Shown: positions 17,864 through 27,086, counted from the first letter of the stretch. The stretch: 64,000 nt of DNA from Dethiosulfatarculus sandiegensis (GCF_000931935.2 NZ_AZAC01000019.1:1-64000), one strand, 5' to 3'. Notes: generated from the sequence alone by a model not told the origin. Translations and numbers: made by a program.

Positions 17864-18658
17864 ATGCGGTTTTTGACATCACTTTACCTGTTATATCTAC
17901 TCACTCCCATTATCCTGCTTTTTGTGGGAAGTTTTGGTGAAACCTGGGTGAATGAACTCCTGCCCACCGGAATCACACTGCGCTGGTACCTGGATTTGTG
18001 GGACGACCCCAGTTTCTCGCGGGCCTTTTGGGTAAGCCTCAAGGTATGCTTTGCCACCTGCTCCTTGGTCACGGTCCTGGCCCTGCCCATGGCCTACGCC
18101 CTTTACATGGGCAGAAGCGCCTATCTTAAGACCATAACCCGGGTTATCTCCCTTTTGCCCATTGCAGCTCCGCCTTTGGTGCTGGGTTTTGGTTTCATTC
18201 TCTTATTCTCCACAGACACCCTCCCCTGGCTCGGCAGCACCTGGCTGTTGATCGCCGGTCATGTGGTTCTCACCCTGCCCTATATGCTGCAAACCCTGGT
18301 GAGTGACTTCAGGCACCTGGGCATCGGCCAGTTGGAAAGCGCCTCCGAATCCCTGGGTGCCACCTGGTGGCAGGGCTTTTACCAGATTGTAGTGCCTTGT
18401 CTGCGGCACTCTTTGGCCACCGGCCTGATCATGGTGGCCGCCCTTTCCATAGGTGAATTCCAGCTCAGCAACCTGATAGCCGGATTCCTGAACCGTAACT
18501 ACCCGGTGGTTCTTTTGCAGGCCTTTTATGGAGCCACCGGCTTTGCCTGCGCCGCCACAGTAGCGCTTTTATTACTGGCAACCTTGGCAGCCTGCGCAGG
18601 TTCCGTTACCAGCGCCATGGCCCACGCCCAATTGGGGGGCCAAAGCAAGGGGCGCTGA
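17864..18658 (+). CDS. ABC transporter permease (Fe3+/polyamine/phosphonate importer type)
   Basis: 264 residues with about six membrane helices and the EAA loop SASESLGATWWQGFYQIVVP. It resembles the PotC/PhnV half of importers that use two separate permease genes. The ATPase, binding protein and second permease follow. No Shine-Dalgarno sequence is visible before the ATG at 17864, which is unusual; a leaderless or mis-assigned start is possible. The gene follows the long AT-rich region and is the first of four in the unit. Confidence 0.8.
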   Translation: MRFLTSLYLLYLLTPIILLFVGSFGETWVNELLPTGITLRWYLDLWDDPSFSRAFWVSLKVCFATCSLVTVLALPMAYALYMGRSAYLKTITRVISLLPIAAPPLVLGFGFILLFSTDTLPWLGSTWLLIAGHVVLTLPYMLQTLVSDFRHLGIGQLESASESLGATWWQGFYQIVVPCLRHSLATGLIMVAALSIGEFQLSNLIAGFLNRNYPVVLLQAFYGATGFACAATVALLLLATLAACAGSVTSAMAHAQLGGQSKGR

Positions 18659-18717
18659 GAACAGGCCCAAAAAAAATATAAAATATTTTAAACCTTTATT
18701 TTTATTGCGAATATAAA

Positions 18718-19764
18718 ATGACCCAACCCACTGTTCAATTAAAAGACTTAAACTTCACCTATCCGGGCACCACCACCGGCATTTTTGACATCAACCTGGA
18801 GCTGGCCCAAGGTGAACTCCTGGCGGTTATAGGGGCCAGCGGCTCCGGTAAAACCACCCTTTTAAAGGCAGTGGCGGGATTCGTCACTCCCCAGACCGGC
18901 AAGGTCATGATAAACGGCCAGGACCTCACAACAGCCAGGCCCAGGCTGCGCAACCTGGGAGTGGTTTTCCAGTCCTATGCCCTTTTCCCCAACCTTTCTG
19001 TCTGGCAGAACATTGCCTACCCCTTGAAGGTGAGGGGCGTAACTGCCGCCCAGCGCAAGGAAAAGGCCATCCAGATGGTGGAGAGGGTGGGGCTGAAGGG
19101 CTTTACCGAGCGTAGAATTCACACCCTTTCCGGCGGCCAGCAGCAAAGGGTGGCCTTGGGAAGGGCCCTTGTCTTCGAACCCCAGGCGCTTTTGCTTGAC
19201 GAGCCCCTTTCCGCTCTGGATGCCGGTCTGCGGGTGGAGATGAGAGACGAAATCCGCTCCATCCAAAAGCAACAGGGCATAGCTGCGTTGCATATCACCC
19301 ATGACCAGGAAGAAGCCCTTTCCATGGCGGACCGGGTGGCGATAATGGAGAAAGGCCGTCTGGTGCAGATAGCCCCTCCCAAAGAGGTCTACGACCATCC
19401 CGCCACTAAAAGCATCGCCGCCTTTGTGGGCCAGGCCAACCTGATCGACGGGGTTATCAAGAACGAAAACCTGGTCGAGACTCCCATCGGGACCTTAAAG
19501 ACCGTTGCTCAAAAAAGACCGCCCCAAAGCAAGGTGTGTGTTTTGATAAGGCCAGAAAACGTAATTCCCCTGCCTGAAATACCCACAGAAAAAGGCCGGG
19601 AAAATATTTTTGCCTGCTCTGTCACCAATGACCGTTTTCTCGGTTCCATCCGCCGTTTCGACGCGGAGGTTAAAGGCCAGGTCATCACAGGTGAAACCGC
19701 CCGCCGCACCGGTATGAAGGCGATCAAAATTCCCGAAGAAGGCGTCCAGCTTCTGGACAACTGA
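18718..19764 (+). CDS. ABC transporter ATP-binding protein (PotA/PhnT/FbpC-like)
   Basis: 348 residues. Walker A GASGSGKTTLLKAV, Q-loop VFQSYALFPNLSV, signature LSGGQQQRVALGRAL, Walker B LLLDEPLSALDAG and the switch His in LHITHDQEEAL are all present. The C-terminal 110 residues form a TOBE-type regulatory domain (VCVLIRPENVIPLP). It energises the two permeases on either side of the binding-protein gene. Several related families import Fe3+, spermidine, thiamine or 2-aminoethylphosphonate; the ATPase alone does not decide. Confidence 0.9.
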   Translation: MTQPTVQLKDLNFTYPGTTTGIFDINLELAQGELLAVIGASGSGKTTLLKAVAGFVTPQTGKVMINGQDLTTARPRLRNLGVVFQSYALFPNLSVWQNIAYPLKVRGVTAAQRKEKAIQMVERVGLKGFTERRIHTLSGGQQQRVALGRALVFEPQALLLDEPLSALDAGLRVEMRDEIRSIQKQQGIAALHITHDQEEALSMADRVAIMEKGRLVQIAPPKEVYDHPATKSIAAFVGQANLIDGVIKNENLVETPIGTLKTVAQKRPPQSKVCVLIRPENVIPLPEIPTEKGRENIFACSVTNDRFLGSIRRFDAEVKGQVITGETARRTGMKAIKIPEEGVQLLDN

Positions 19765-19848
19765 GACCCTTTACATTGTCAATCAATCCGGGCCAGTTGG
19801 GGCCTGGTTTTTAAACAGACAAAGAAAAGATGACATCGGAGGTAAGCT

Positions 19849-20913
19849 ATGCGCAAGTTAACCGCAGCCTTGGCCGCAGCACTGATGCTGGCCGCCACAG
19901 GCGCCATGGCCTTTGAAGGCCCGGAGCTTTATAAGGGAGAAAAAGCCCTTTATGAAAAAGCCAAAGAAGAGGGAATGGTCGTCTCCTTTGACACCGGCCC
20001 CACCTGGGCCAACTGGGCGGGTCAGTTCAAGGCATTTAAGAAACGCTATCCCGGCGTGGAGCTGGTCTATAACGACCTGGGCAGCGCCGCCACAGTAGTG
20101 GCCCTGGACAAGGCCAAGAACCGTCCCCAGGCAGACACGGCCTATTACTTTGCCGCTTCTGCCGTGGACGCCAAGAAAAAAGACCTGGTGGCTCCTTTTA
20201 AACCGGTGAATTTTGAAAAGCTTCCCGATGTGTTCCGTGATCCCGAAGGCCGTTGGTTCACCATTCACAAACTGACCATCGCCTTTTTGGTGAATAAAAA
20301 ACTGGTGAAAAACGCCCCCGCCTCCTGGGAAGACCTGCTGAAGCCGGAATACAAAAAAAGCGTGGTCTATCTAGACCCCCGAACCACCGGCCAGGGCCAA
20401 GTCCTCACCTTTGCCGCCAACTTTGCCGCCGGCGGCAACATGGACGACGTTACTCCGGGCCTCAACTATTTGGGAAAACTTCACAAAGCAGGTAACGTGC
20501 TGAGGGTCGAAGGAACCACTCCCTACGCCAAATTCGTCAAGGGCGAGATCCCCATTTGGATCGGCTATGAGAACGACGGCCTCAAGGCCAGGCTCAAAGA
20601 CGGCATGAAAGACTGCGAAGTCATCATTCCCAAAGAGGCCAGCGCCGCCGCCCCCTATGCCATCAGCCGGGTTAAAAAAGGCCCCAACCCCAACGCGGCC
20701 GCCCTGTGGCTCAACTTCATCATGACAGATAAGGGCCAGGCCATCTTTGCCAACGGCTTTGTGCGCCCCTCGGTCCCCGGTGTGCAGCTGCCCGAATCCG
20801 TGGCCAAGCACCTGCCCGCCGCTCCCCAGGTCAAGCCCCTGGATATCATCAAGGCTGCCGCCCGCAAGGCAGACATTGACAAGGGCTGGGCCAAGACGGT
20901 CCTGGGCAAGTAG
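19849..20913 (+). CDS. ABC transporter periplasmic substrate-binding protein (SBP family 1/6 type)
   Basis: 354 residues with a clean signal peptide (RKLTAALAAALMLAATG, cut after AMA). GGAGG upstream supports the ATG at 19849. The mature part has the two-lobe pattern of Fe3+/polyamine/phosphonate receptors: YEKAKEEGMVVSFDTG at the start, then SWEDLLKPEYKKSVVYLDP and ALWLNFIMTDKGQAIF. I do not see the Tyr pair that binds iron in FbpA, so iron is not favoured. The third position of codons is strongly C/G, suggesting high expression. Confidence 0.85.
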   Translation: MRKLTAALAAALMLAATGAMAFEGPELYKGEKALYEKAKEEGMVVSFDTGPTWANWAGQFKAFKKRYPGVELVYNDLGSAATVVALDKAKNRPQADTAYYFAASAVDAKKKDLVAPFKPVNFEKLPDVFRDPEGRWFTIHKLTIAFLVNKKLVKNAPASWEDLLKPEYKKSVVYLDPRTTGQGQVLTFAANFAAGGNMDDVTPGLNYLGKLHKAGNVLRVEGTTPYAKFVKGEIPIWIGYENDGLKARLKDGMKDCEVIIPKEASAAAPYAISRVKKGPNPNAAALWLNFIMTDKGQAIFANGFVRPSVPGVQLPESVAKHLPAAPQVKPLDIIKAAARKADIDKGWAKTVLGK

Positions 20914-20928
20914 AAAGGTCCTTTGAGC

Positions 20929-21759
20929 ATGAGGCGCCGGTGGTTACTATTTTTACTGGCAGGCCCCGGCGCCCTCTTTTTGCTTCTGTTCTTTTTGACC
21001 CCCCTTTTCGGAGTGGTCACAGAGGCCTTTGGCAATGGGGGCGTCGCCTTTTGGGGGCTATTTGAAGGCAATCTTTTCTGGTCCGGGCTGAAAGGCAGTA
21101 TTGTCTTGGCCACGGTCACCGCCGGTGTCTCGCTTATGGTGGGATTTGGGGTGGCCTATCATCTGGCCCGCCTTTCCCAGAAAGTGCGCTCTTTTCTTTT
21201 GGCCCTGCTTTCCCTGCCCCTGACCTTCTCCGGGCTGATTGTGGCCTATGGTTTTATCCTTTCCTTTGGCAGGGCCGGGTTCATAACCCTTTTGCTGGCC
21301 AAGGTGGGGGTGGACCCCACAGAATTCGCCGGATTCATCTACAGTCCCTATGGCCTGGGCTTTGCCTATGCCTATTACCTGATCCCCAGGGTGGTTCTGA
21401 TCATCCTGCCGGTTCTTATTAACTTCGATTCTTCCCAGCTTCTGGCCGCCCAATCCCTGGGCGCCAGCCGATTCAGGTCTGTGGCCGAGATTCTTCTGCC
21501 CCAGATAATGCCCTCTTTATTTACGGCCTATTGTCTGGTGGCTGCCGTGGCCCTGGGGGCCTATGGCACAGCCCTGGCCCTGGTCGGCACTCAAGTGAAC
21601 ATTCTGCCTTTGCAGCTCTTCAGCAAAATATCCGAGACAGGCAGCGATTTCCCGGCTGCCGCAGCCCTTTCAGTGGTGCTTTTGGCCCTCTGCTCCTTTA
21701 TCATGGCGGCGGGCGAAGGATTTGCCTCATTTAAGGAGCGTGGGCATCAGGAAGCTTAA
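20929..21759 (+). CDS. ABC transporter permease, second half (PotB/PhnU-like)
   Basis: About 276 residues with six membrane helices and the EAA loop AAQSLGASRFRSVAEILLP. It completes the importer begun at 17864. A TTG at 20923 and an ATG at 20929 are both possible; AAAGG at 20915-20919 is better spaced for the ATG. The start lies about 15 bases after the binding-protein stop, and a hairpin terminator follows the gene. Confidence 0.85.
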   Translation: MRRRWLLFLLAGPGALFLLLFFLTPLFGVVTEAFGNGGVAFWGLFEGNLFWSGLKGSIVLATVTAGVSLMVGFGVAYHLARLSQKVRSFLLALLSLPLTFSGLIVAYGFILSFGRAGFITLLLAKVGVDPTEFAGFIYSPYGLGFAYAYYLIPRVVLIILPVLINFDSSQLLAAQSLGASRFRSVAEILLPQIMPSLFTAYCLVAAVALGAYGTALALVGTQVNILPLQLFSKISETGSDFPAAAALSVVLLALCSFIMAAGEGFASFKERGHQEA

Positions 21760-21765
21760 ATTCAA

Positions 21766-21791
21766 AAGACCGGCCTTTCGGGGCCGGTCTT
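21766..21791 (+). terminator. Hairpin behind the ABC importer operon
   Basis: AAGACCGGCC at 21766-21775 pairs with GGCCGGTCTT at 21782-21791 right after the permease stop. The U run is poor (TAGCTT), so it may work together with the adjoining double-hairpin element. Confidence 0.6.
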
Positions 21792-21908
21792 AGCTTACTG
21801 CCAAAGCCCTCCTGGACTTTGGCAGAGGCCACTTGGCAAAAACTTGGATGTTGCCAAGTGGATCGAATTACTCGTCTTTAGAAAGCCTCGCAACTCGGCG
21901 GGCCGTCA
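21792..21908 (+). repeat. Dispersed double-hairpin element, copy A
   Basis: About 117 bases that recur in inverse orientation at 41979-42095. Hairpin 1 has arms 21798-21806 and 21817-21825 (CTGCCAAAG/CTTTGGCAG). Hairpin 2 has arms 21829-21839 and 21851-21861 (CCACTTGGCAA/TTGCCAAGTGG). A conserved tail follows (GAATTACTCGTCTTTAGAAA, then GCCTCGCAACTCGGC). Both copies lie behind the last gene of a transporter operon. It resembles a REP/BIME-type or MITE-type element. Confidence 0.75.
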
Positions 21909-21937
21909 TCAGCGCTGCTGACAAATCCTTCCCAAAA

Positions 21938-23014
21938 TCAATTATCGCCCCCATCTTTTTCCTTTTCCACGGCCTCTTGCCTCACCTGGCGTACGGGTTC
22001 CATGAGAATCGCGGCCCAGCGGGTTTCCTCGTGACTTTCTAAAATAATCTTGGCGATCATGGTTAAGGGCACGGAAAGCAGCATGCCCACCGGCCCCAAA
22101 ACCCATCCCCAGAAAACCAGGGAAATGAAAACAATCAAGGTGGAGAGTCCCAGACTGCGCCCCATAAGCCTTGGCTCCAGCACACTGCCCACCACCAGAT
22201 TAACCACCAGAAAACCAATGCTGCTGAAGATAAGGCCGGAAAGGCCCAACTGAAGAAGCGCCAGCATAACAGCCGGCACCGCCGCTATGATAGAGCCGAT
22301 ATTCGGTACGTAGTTCAGGGCAAAGGCCAGTACACCCCAGAGGATAGCGTAGTCCACCCCCACAATCGCAAGCCAAATTGCAACGCAAACCCCGGTAAGC
22401 AGGCTTAAAAGGGTCTTCATGGCCAAATAATTGTTCAAGGATTCCATGAGTTCCGTGGCTGCTTCCTGGGGCCTTTGGTTGGAAGCAAAGGCGACCTTTA
22501 TCTTCTGGGGAAGATCCACGGATTCCAAAAGCATAAAGACCGTGGTCATGGCGATAAAGGCCGAATCGGTAAGGGTGTTGCCCAGTCCAGTGAGCAAACT
22601 GGAAAAAAGCCCCACCGCCTTACCGGGATCAAAGTAGTCCTTTACCAAGTCTGGAGAAAGATCCATCCCCAGGGAATTGAGCCAGGCCAAAACACTGCCC
22701 AGCAGGTTCTGTAGGTTCGTGGTGTATTGGGGCAAGGCCGCGGAAAAATCCCGGATGGAAACCCCCACCATATTCACCAAAAGCACCGCCGAGACGATAA
22801 CCGTGAATATGGTCAGCAAACTGGCCAGCCAGGCGGGCGCCCCTTTTCTGCGAAGCCAGCGCAGGGGCACAGTGGCGGCCACAGCCACAAAGGCGGAGAG
22901 CAAAATGGGGACCAAAAGCGAAGCCGCGGCCTTGATGCCAGCGATCACAATAACCAGGGCAGCTGCGTTGACCAGATAGCCGATACCTTTAAGAGGCTTT
23001 TCCGTAACTGACAT
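21938..23014 (-). CDS. AI-2E family membrane protein (PerM-like)
   Basis: About 358 residues with seven to eight membrane helices. The AI-2E-type core is recognisable in WGVLAFALNYVPNIGSI and in VVNLVVGSVLEPRLMGR. The family contains TqsA and sodium/proton antiporters; the name does not prove autoinducer-2 transport. A longer frame reaches 23062, but GGGGAG six bases before 23014 marks the start. The C-terminus ends in a charged tail. A terminator separates it from the upstream MFS gene, so it is its own unit. Confidence 0.85.
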   Translation of the reverse strand: MSVTEKPLKGIGYLVNAAALVIVIAGIKAAASLLVPILLSAFVAVAATVPLRWLRRKGAPAWLASLLTIFTVIVSAVLLVNMVGVSIRDFSAALPQYTTNLQNLLGSVLAWLNSLGMDLSPDLVKDYFDPGKAVGLFSSLLTGLGNTLTDSAFIAMTTVFMLLESVDLPQKIKVAFASNQRPQEAATELMESLNNYLAMKTLLSLLTGVCVAIWLAIVGVDYAILWGVLAFALNYVPNIGSIIAAVPAVMLALLQLGLSGLIFSSIGFLVVNLVVGSVLEPRLMGRSLGLSTLIVFISLVFWGWVLGPVGMLLSVPLTMIAKIILESHEETRWAAILMEPVRQVRQEAVEKEKDGGDN

Positions 23015-23112
23015 ATCGGTCTCCCCATGACCCAAAAAGGCACAAAATACACTATGTGGCATTCTGAGCCAAAAAAACCGGATTTGTAAAGCCAGACCTT
23101 TGCTTAAGAAAA

Positions 23113-23141
23113 AAGAGGTTGAAGGCGACCTTCAACCTCTT
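23113..23141 (-). terminator. Terminator behind the MFS gene
   Basis: Thirteen-base perfect arms (23113-23125 and 23129-23141) with a 3-base loop. On the minus strand the stem is followed by TTTTTTCTTAAG, a good U run. It should end the MFS transcript before the AI-2E-family gene. Confidence 0.9.
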
Positions 23142-23190
23142 CCTGATTTTAATCATTTATTTTTGCCCAAAGGCAGGCTCAAACTGCTTG

Positions 23191-24519
23191 TCAGGCCATT
23201 TTCTTGGTCGGCTCCTTGGGAATTTTTTTTCCCCGATCTGTGCGAAACACAAATCCGGCCAGCCCGGCCACAAAGGAAATAACCGCATACAAAATAAACA
23301 AGGGAATAAAGTCCTGGCTGGTGAGGCCGGAATCCATATGGCCGCTCATATCCAGGATAACCCCGGCCAGGGGTTGAAAAACCGCGCTTCCGGCCATGGG
23401 AAACACATAAACCAGCCCGGTTACGGTTCCCGCCATTTCCACTGGATAACGCTCCTTGGCAGCGGTAAAGCAGACCCCGGCCGGTCCGGCTCCCAAAAAA
23501 CCGAAGCTTAAGGCAAACAGATATAGCTCCATTTGGCTCATATGACCGTTTCGCAAGATCAACCACAGGCAAACCAGGCCCAACCCGGTCATGCTCAGGC
23601 CCAGCACCTTGCTTCTGGAGGGGAACCTGGCTGCGATCCAGGCAAAGATCAAAGGCCCGAAAACCCAGCCAAAGGAGAAAAGGTCGATGACTCCGGCGGC
23701 CTGGGTCTTGGTCATACCGTAGGCTCCCATGAAATAGGGACCGGCCCACAGCCCGGCAAAACTGAAAAGAATACCGCCGTTGAAAAAGAACCAAACAGCC
23801 AAAAGCCAAAAATCCAGGCTGCCCAGGGCCAGGGACAGGGATTTTTTCACCGGCATGGCAGCCTTGGTTTTGCCTGTTCCCTGACTGACCTGAGGCTCCA
23901 CCCTGGGAAGCCCCATATCCGTGGGTTTATCCCGAACCAGAAACCAGATCAAAAGTCCGTTGACAAAAGTCAACCCGGCCAAGGCCATAAAGCTGGAACG
24001 CCAGCCAATCAGCTCACTTAGCCAGGCCAGGGGAGAACTGGCCACCACACCGCCCAAGCCCGCGATGGCGATTATCACAGAAGCCCCCATGACAAACTGA
24101 CGGGCGGGGAACCAATAGGTAAGCGCTTTATAAGAAGGCACCAGCACGGCCGACAGCCCCAATCCCACCAGAACCCTGGACCAGAAAGCCGCGTTTACAC
24201 TGCCGGAAACCGCAAACAAAACCGACCCCAGGGTGGCGACCAGCATGCACAGGGTTATCAGGCGTCTGGCGCCCAGCTTGTCGGCAAGGATGCCGCCCGG
24301 CGCCTGCATCAGGGCATAGGGGAAAAAATAGGCAGAGGCCATCAGCCCTGTCACCGCGGCCGAGGTGTCGAAAGACTGCATCAGGTCCTGGGCCAGAACC
24401 GCCGGGCACATGCGATGCACGTAGACCAGGAGATAGGAAAAGGACAAAAGGCCCAAAATCAGCCAACGATAGGGGGAAGCGCCGTATTCCCGGCTTGCGG
24501 GTGAATCTGTATGGGGCAT
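23191..24519 (-). CDS. Major facilitator superfamily transporter
   Basis: 442 residues and 12 predicted helices. The loop 2-3 signature is GGILADKLGARRLIT, with LLVYVHRMCPAVLAQDL in the first helix-loop and WSRVLVGLGLSAVLVPSYKA in helix 4. The N-terminal layout resembles the anion:cation symporter/nitrate-glycerol-3-phosphate branch and 'sugar phosphate permease' annotations. The substrate is not clear. It has its own terminator downstream. The following minus-strand gene (AI-2E type) is a separate unit. Confidence 0.85.
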   Translation of the reverse strand: MPHTDSPASREYGASPYRWLILGLLSFSYLLVYVHRMCPAVLAQDLMQSFDTSAAVTGLMASAYFFPYALMQAPGGILADKLGARRLITLCMLVATLGSVLFAVSGSVNAAFWSRVLVGLGLSAVLVPSYKALTYWFPARQFVMGASVIIAIAGLGGVVASSPLAWLSELIGWRSSFMALAGLTFVNGLLIWFLVRDKPTDMGLPRVEPQVSQGTGKTKAAMPVKKSLSLALGSLDFWLLAVWFFFNGGILFSFAGLWAGPYFMGAYGMTKTQAAGVIDLFSFGWVFGPLIFAWIAARFPSRSKVLGLSMTGLGLVCLWLILRNGHMSQMELYLFALSFGFLGAGPAGVCFTAAKERYPVEMAGTVTGLVYVFPMAGSAVFQPLAGVILDMSGHMDSGLTSQDFIPLFILYAVISFVAGLAGFVFRTDRGKKIPKEPTKKMA

Positions 24520-24761
24520 GGGTGCTCTTTTTCGAGATTTGTAAAATAAAAGCGGGAAGCCGATTAAGGCAGTCCGCTTGTTTCACTTAGCGAGATACTG
24601 TCTCAATATATGATTTACAAGTTTTACACCCTGCTTGTCAAGCAGACTGAAGCTACTTACATAATTTTATAAAACCACCTGACCCGAACCGTTCTTGGCA
24701 AGGGGCGACAACACCTTTTAGCATGCCTCAGCTGGAGTTGCCTTGCCGATCAGACCTGGGT

Positions 24762-25691
24762 CTATTTCTCTTTCACCCTCTTTGGACGATTCTCCAGCCT
24801 TTTTAAAAAACCGTCTAAAAGTGAATTAAACTTAACTGGTTTTTCCAACATGGGGAAATGGCCCACCCCTTGCCACAGGTGATATTCAAAATCGGAGAAC
24901 AAGGTTTCAAGGTAATGCCGATTATCTTGAGGCATATCCGGACTGTCGGCATAGATCGCCAGGGTGGGGACCCCCATCGGCTCTTCAGTCCAAAAGTGCG
25001 GATTACAGAAATTGGCCATGGCTGAAACGGCCACCCGAGGCTCTGTAGAGGAGATCTTTTCAGTAACCTCTTGAGCCACATCCACAGGGGTTTTTTTATC
25101 CAGAAGTCCCTTTACAAAGATCTGCACGCCCCTTTTAAAAGGCTGTTTGCGAAACATATCCGTCAGGGCCGCGCATTGGACTTTTTGTTTTTCCCGTTCC
25201 TTGGGATCTTGGGGAATTCTGATATAGGCTCCGTCAGCGATAACCAGACCCTCCACCCTGCCGGGGCATTGCCTGATAAACTCCCTGGCCACCCCCAGCC
25301 CCATGCTGTGCACCACCAACACCACCCTATCAAGCCGGGCGTGATCAACGACCGCCTTGACAGACTCGGCAAACAGGGCCAGATCATACTCAAGCTTTGG
25401 TTTGTCGCTCTTTCCGTGACCTATAAGGTCAACCAGCACCAGCCTGCGCCCCTTGGCCAGGGGTGGAATCTGCTTGCGCCAAAAGCTTGAATCACAGCTC
25501 CAGCCATGCACAAAGACCACAGCCTGACCTGTCTCTCCGATCAGCTGATAATAAACCTTGGAGCCGTCGAGGCTTGCATATTGCCATTGGGCCGTTTCCC
25601 GGCAGGAGGAGCTCTGTGCAAACGCACTGTGAGACGCCAGGGCAATCAAAAAAAGGACCGCCAAAAACACTCTTTTCAGATTGAAAGCCAT
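24762..25691 (-). CDS. Secreted alpha/beta hydrolase
   Basis: About 309 residues from the chosen start. A signal peptide (FNLKRVFLAVLFLIALASHS, cut near AFA-QSS) places it in the periplasm or outside. The hydrolase core has the oxyanion motif VFVHGWSCDSSFW, the nucleophile elbow VVHSMGLGVA with Ser, the late acidic residue near IYADSPD and the catalytic His in GVGHFPMLEKP. AGAGGG lies five bases before 25691; a second ATG at 25694 is equally possible. It stands alone between the MFS gene and an IS-scarred zone. The substrate is unknown. Confidence 0.85.
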   Translation of the reverse strand: MAFNLKRVFLAVLFLIALASHSAFAQSSSCRETAQWQYASLDGSKVYYQLIGETGQAVVFVHGWSCDSSFWRKQIPPLAKGRRLVLVDLIGHGKSDKPKLEYDLALFAESVKAVVDHARLDRVVLVVHSMGLGVAREFIRQCPGRVEGLVIADGAYIRIPQDPKEREKQKVQCAALTDMFRKQPFKRGVQIFVKGLLDKKTPVDVAQEVTEKISSTEPRVAVSAMANFCNPHFWTEEPMGVPTLAIYADSPDMPQDNRHYLETLFSDFEYHLWQGVGHFPMLEKPVKFNSLLDGFLKRLENRPKRVKEK

Positions 25692-25748
25692 CATGTCCCT
25701 CTGACAATAAATAGTTAATGTGGAATCAGGGTTCATATTCGTCTTAAA

Positions 25749-25949
25749 TCAGGCCATGCCCAGGGAACGAATTCTTTTTATTTCCTTGTTGGGCACGCCG
25801 AGATACTCTAAAAATTCGCGATGCTTTTCAGAATCTTTCAAAGGCAGCATGCCAGGCAAGCATCCTTTCATCGGTCATGCCCGAGGCCCGCAAAAAGGTC
25901 GGTCCAGGTCTTGCGATCCAGACAGCCAAGCTGTTATTACCAAGGAGGT
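25749..25949 (-). pseudogene. C-terminal remnant of an unidentified gene, frameshifted, abutting an IS remnant
   Basis: Two overlapping reading frames make one sensible C-terminus. The first gives FLRASGMTDERMLAWHAAFE and then hits a stop. The other continues DSEKHREFLEYLGVPNKEIK and ends with stop TGA at 25749-25751. The shift falls around 25830-25840. The W-H-x-x-FE ... H-x-x-FL-x-x-LG pattern resembles C-terminal tails of some MerR-type regulators, but I am not sure of the family. The upstream part ends at the IS481 remnant at 25950. Confidence 0.45.
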
Positions 25950-26602
25950 TGTTCACATTTAACCAATCTTGAGATTGGTGGTTTGCGATTTAAAGCGGTG
26001 TGTGGCCGCTGTTAGTTGTAGAAGGCAGCCCATGGTTTGAGGTGGCCTGTTCTTTCCTCCGAGTTTTCATAGACCTGGCTGTAAGCCCATTCCTTGATGC
26101 TTGTTTGGATGAAGCGCTCTGCCTTGCCGTTGGCGCGGGGCGTGTATGGCCGCGTGGTTACATGCTTGGCCATGATGTGGTCCACAGCCGTCTTGAACAG
26201 ATAAGAGCGATAGCACCCGCCATTATCCGTCATTACTCTACTGATGGCCACACATGCCTTTGGAACCAGGTTGGGGCGCGGATTAAGAAGCAGGTGGCAC
26301 TGGTTGCTTTTTCGCCCGGCAGCACCTCGGTGTAGGCTGTGCGACTGTTATCATCGACGCAGACATGCAGGTATTCCCAGCCTGGCTTGCGTCTTTTGCC
26401 GGAACGGTCACCGGTGATGCGATGTCCCACACCGTCGATCTTTCCCAACTTCTTGATATCAAGATGGACCATGTCGCCTGGGGCCTTGTATTCATAACGC
26501 ACAACAGAAATCGGCTCATCCAGACAAGACAGCTTGTTCAAGCCCAAACGCCTCAGTTCAAGGCCAACCGTGGAAAGAGGCAGGGAAAGAGAAAAGGCAA
26601 GG
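25950..26602 (-). mobile_element. IS481-family transposase remnant, copy A
   Basis: About 650 bases, roughly 85-90% similar by eye to 43255-44035. It encodes pieces of an rve/DDE transposase: the first Asp in MVHLDIKKLGKIDG, the second in HVCVDDNSRTAYTE, and the Glu region in YTPRANGKAERFIQ. It is broken by a frameshift near 26245 and by a CAA-to-TAA stop at FYN, where copy B reads FYNQQRPHSALNRKPP. The helix-turn-helix N-terminus is missing. The shared end TGTTCACA (25950-25957) may be the original IS terminus. It is inactive and fused into a hydrolase gene. Confidence 0.85.
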
Positions 26603-27086
26603 GATTTAAAAAAGGGGCCCTCTTTACAAAGTTTAGATATTCACCAATAGAAGAAAAATTTTTATCCAAAAGATCAAGGCTGGGTTTTATACCTGCGGTT
26701 ACCTTGCCCCATTGTTCAGGGGTCAGGTCGGCTCCGGCGTCCATCAAAATCATCTTCTCCACCAGATCCGGGCGAAGGTGGCAAAAAGCCAGGCAAACAT
26801 AGCCCCCCAGAGAATGCCCCATGAGGATGACTTTGTTTAAAGCAAGATCTGCCAGAAGGGCCTCAATATCCGAGGCATGCCTGAACAGGGAATAGTCCTT
26901 GGCCGGTTTTTGCCTCCTGCCCCTGCCCCTGAGATCCAGGGCGTAAAATTCGCAGGCGGAATTTATTTCAGAGGCAATGGCATCAAAGGACCTGCCGTTA
27001 GCGATAAGTCCGTGAACAGCCAAAGGCGGCTTTCCCCGCCCGGACTATTTATGTAAACAGATCTCAACTCCCGATCCCTTTGCCAT
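26603..27086 (-). pseudogene. Alpha/beta hydrolase pseudogene: nonsense codon near the start, C-terminus replaced by IS
   Basis: The frame opens at ATG 27086 (MAKGSGVEICLHK), hits TAG at 27045-27047 where a Trp would fit, and then continues with SGRGKPPLAVHGLIANGRSF. The typical core follows: ALDLRGRGRRQKP and the nucleophile elbow MGHSLGGYVCLAF with Ser. After VKRAPFLNP, about 165 codons in, the sequence runs into the IS481 remnant, so the last roughly 100 residues with the catalytic His are lost. The gene has both a stop and a truncation, so it is dead. It is not closely similar to the intact hydrolase at 24762. Confidence 0.8.
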
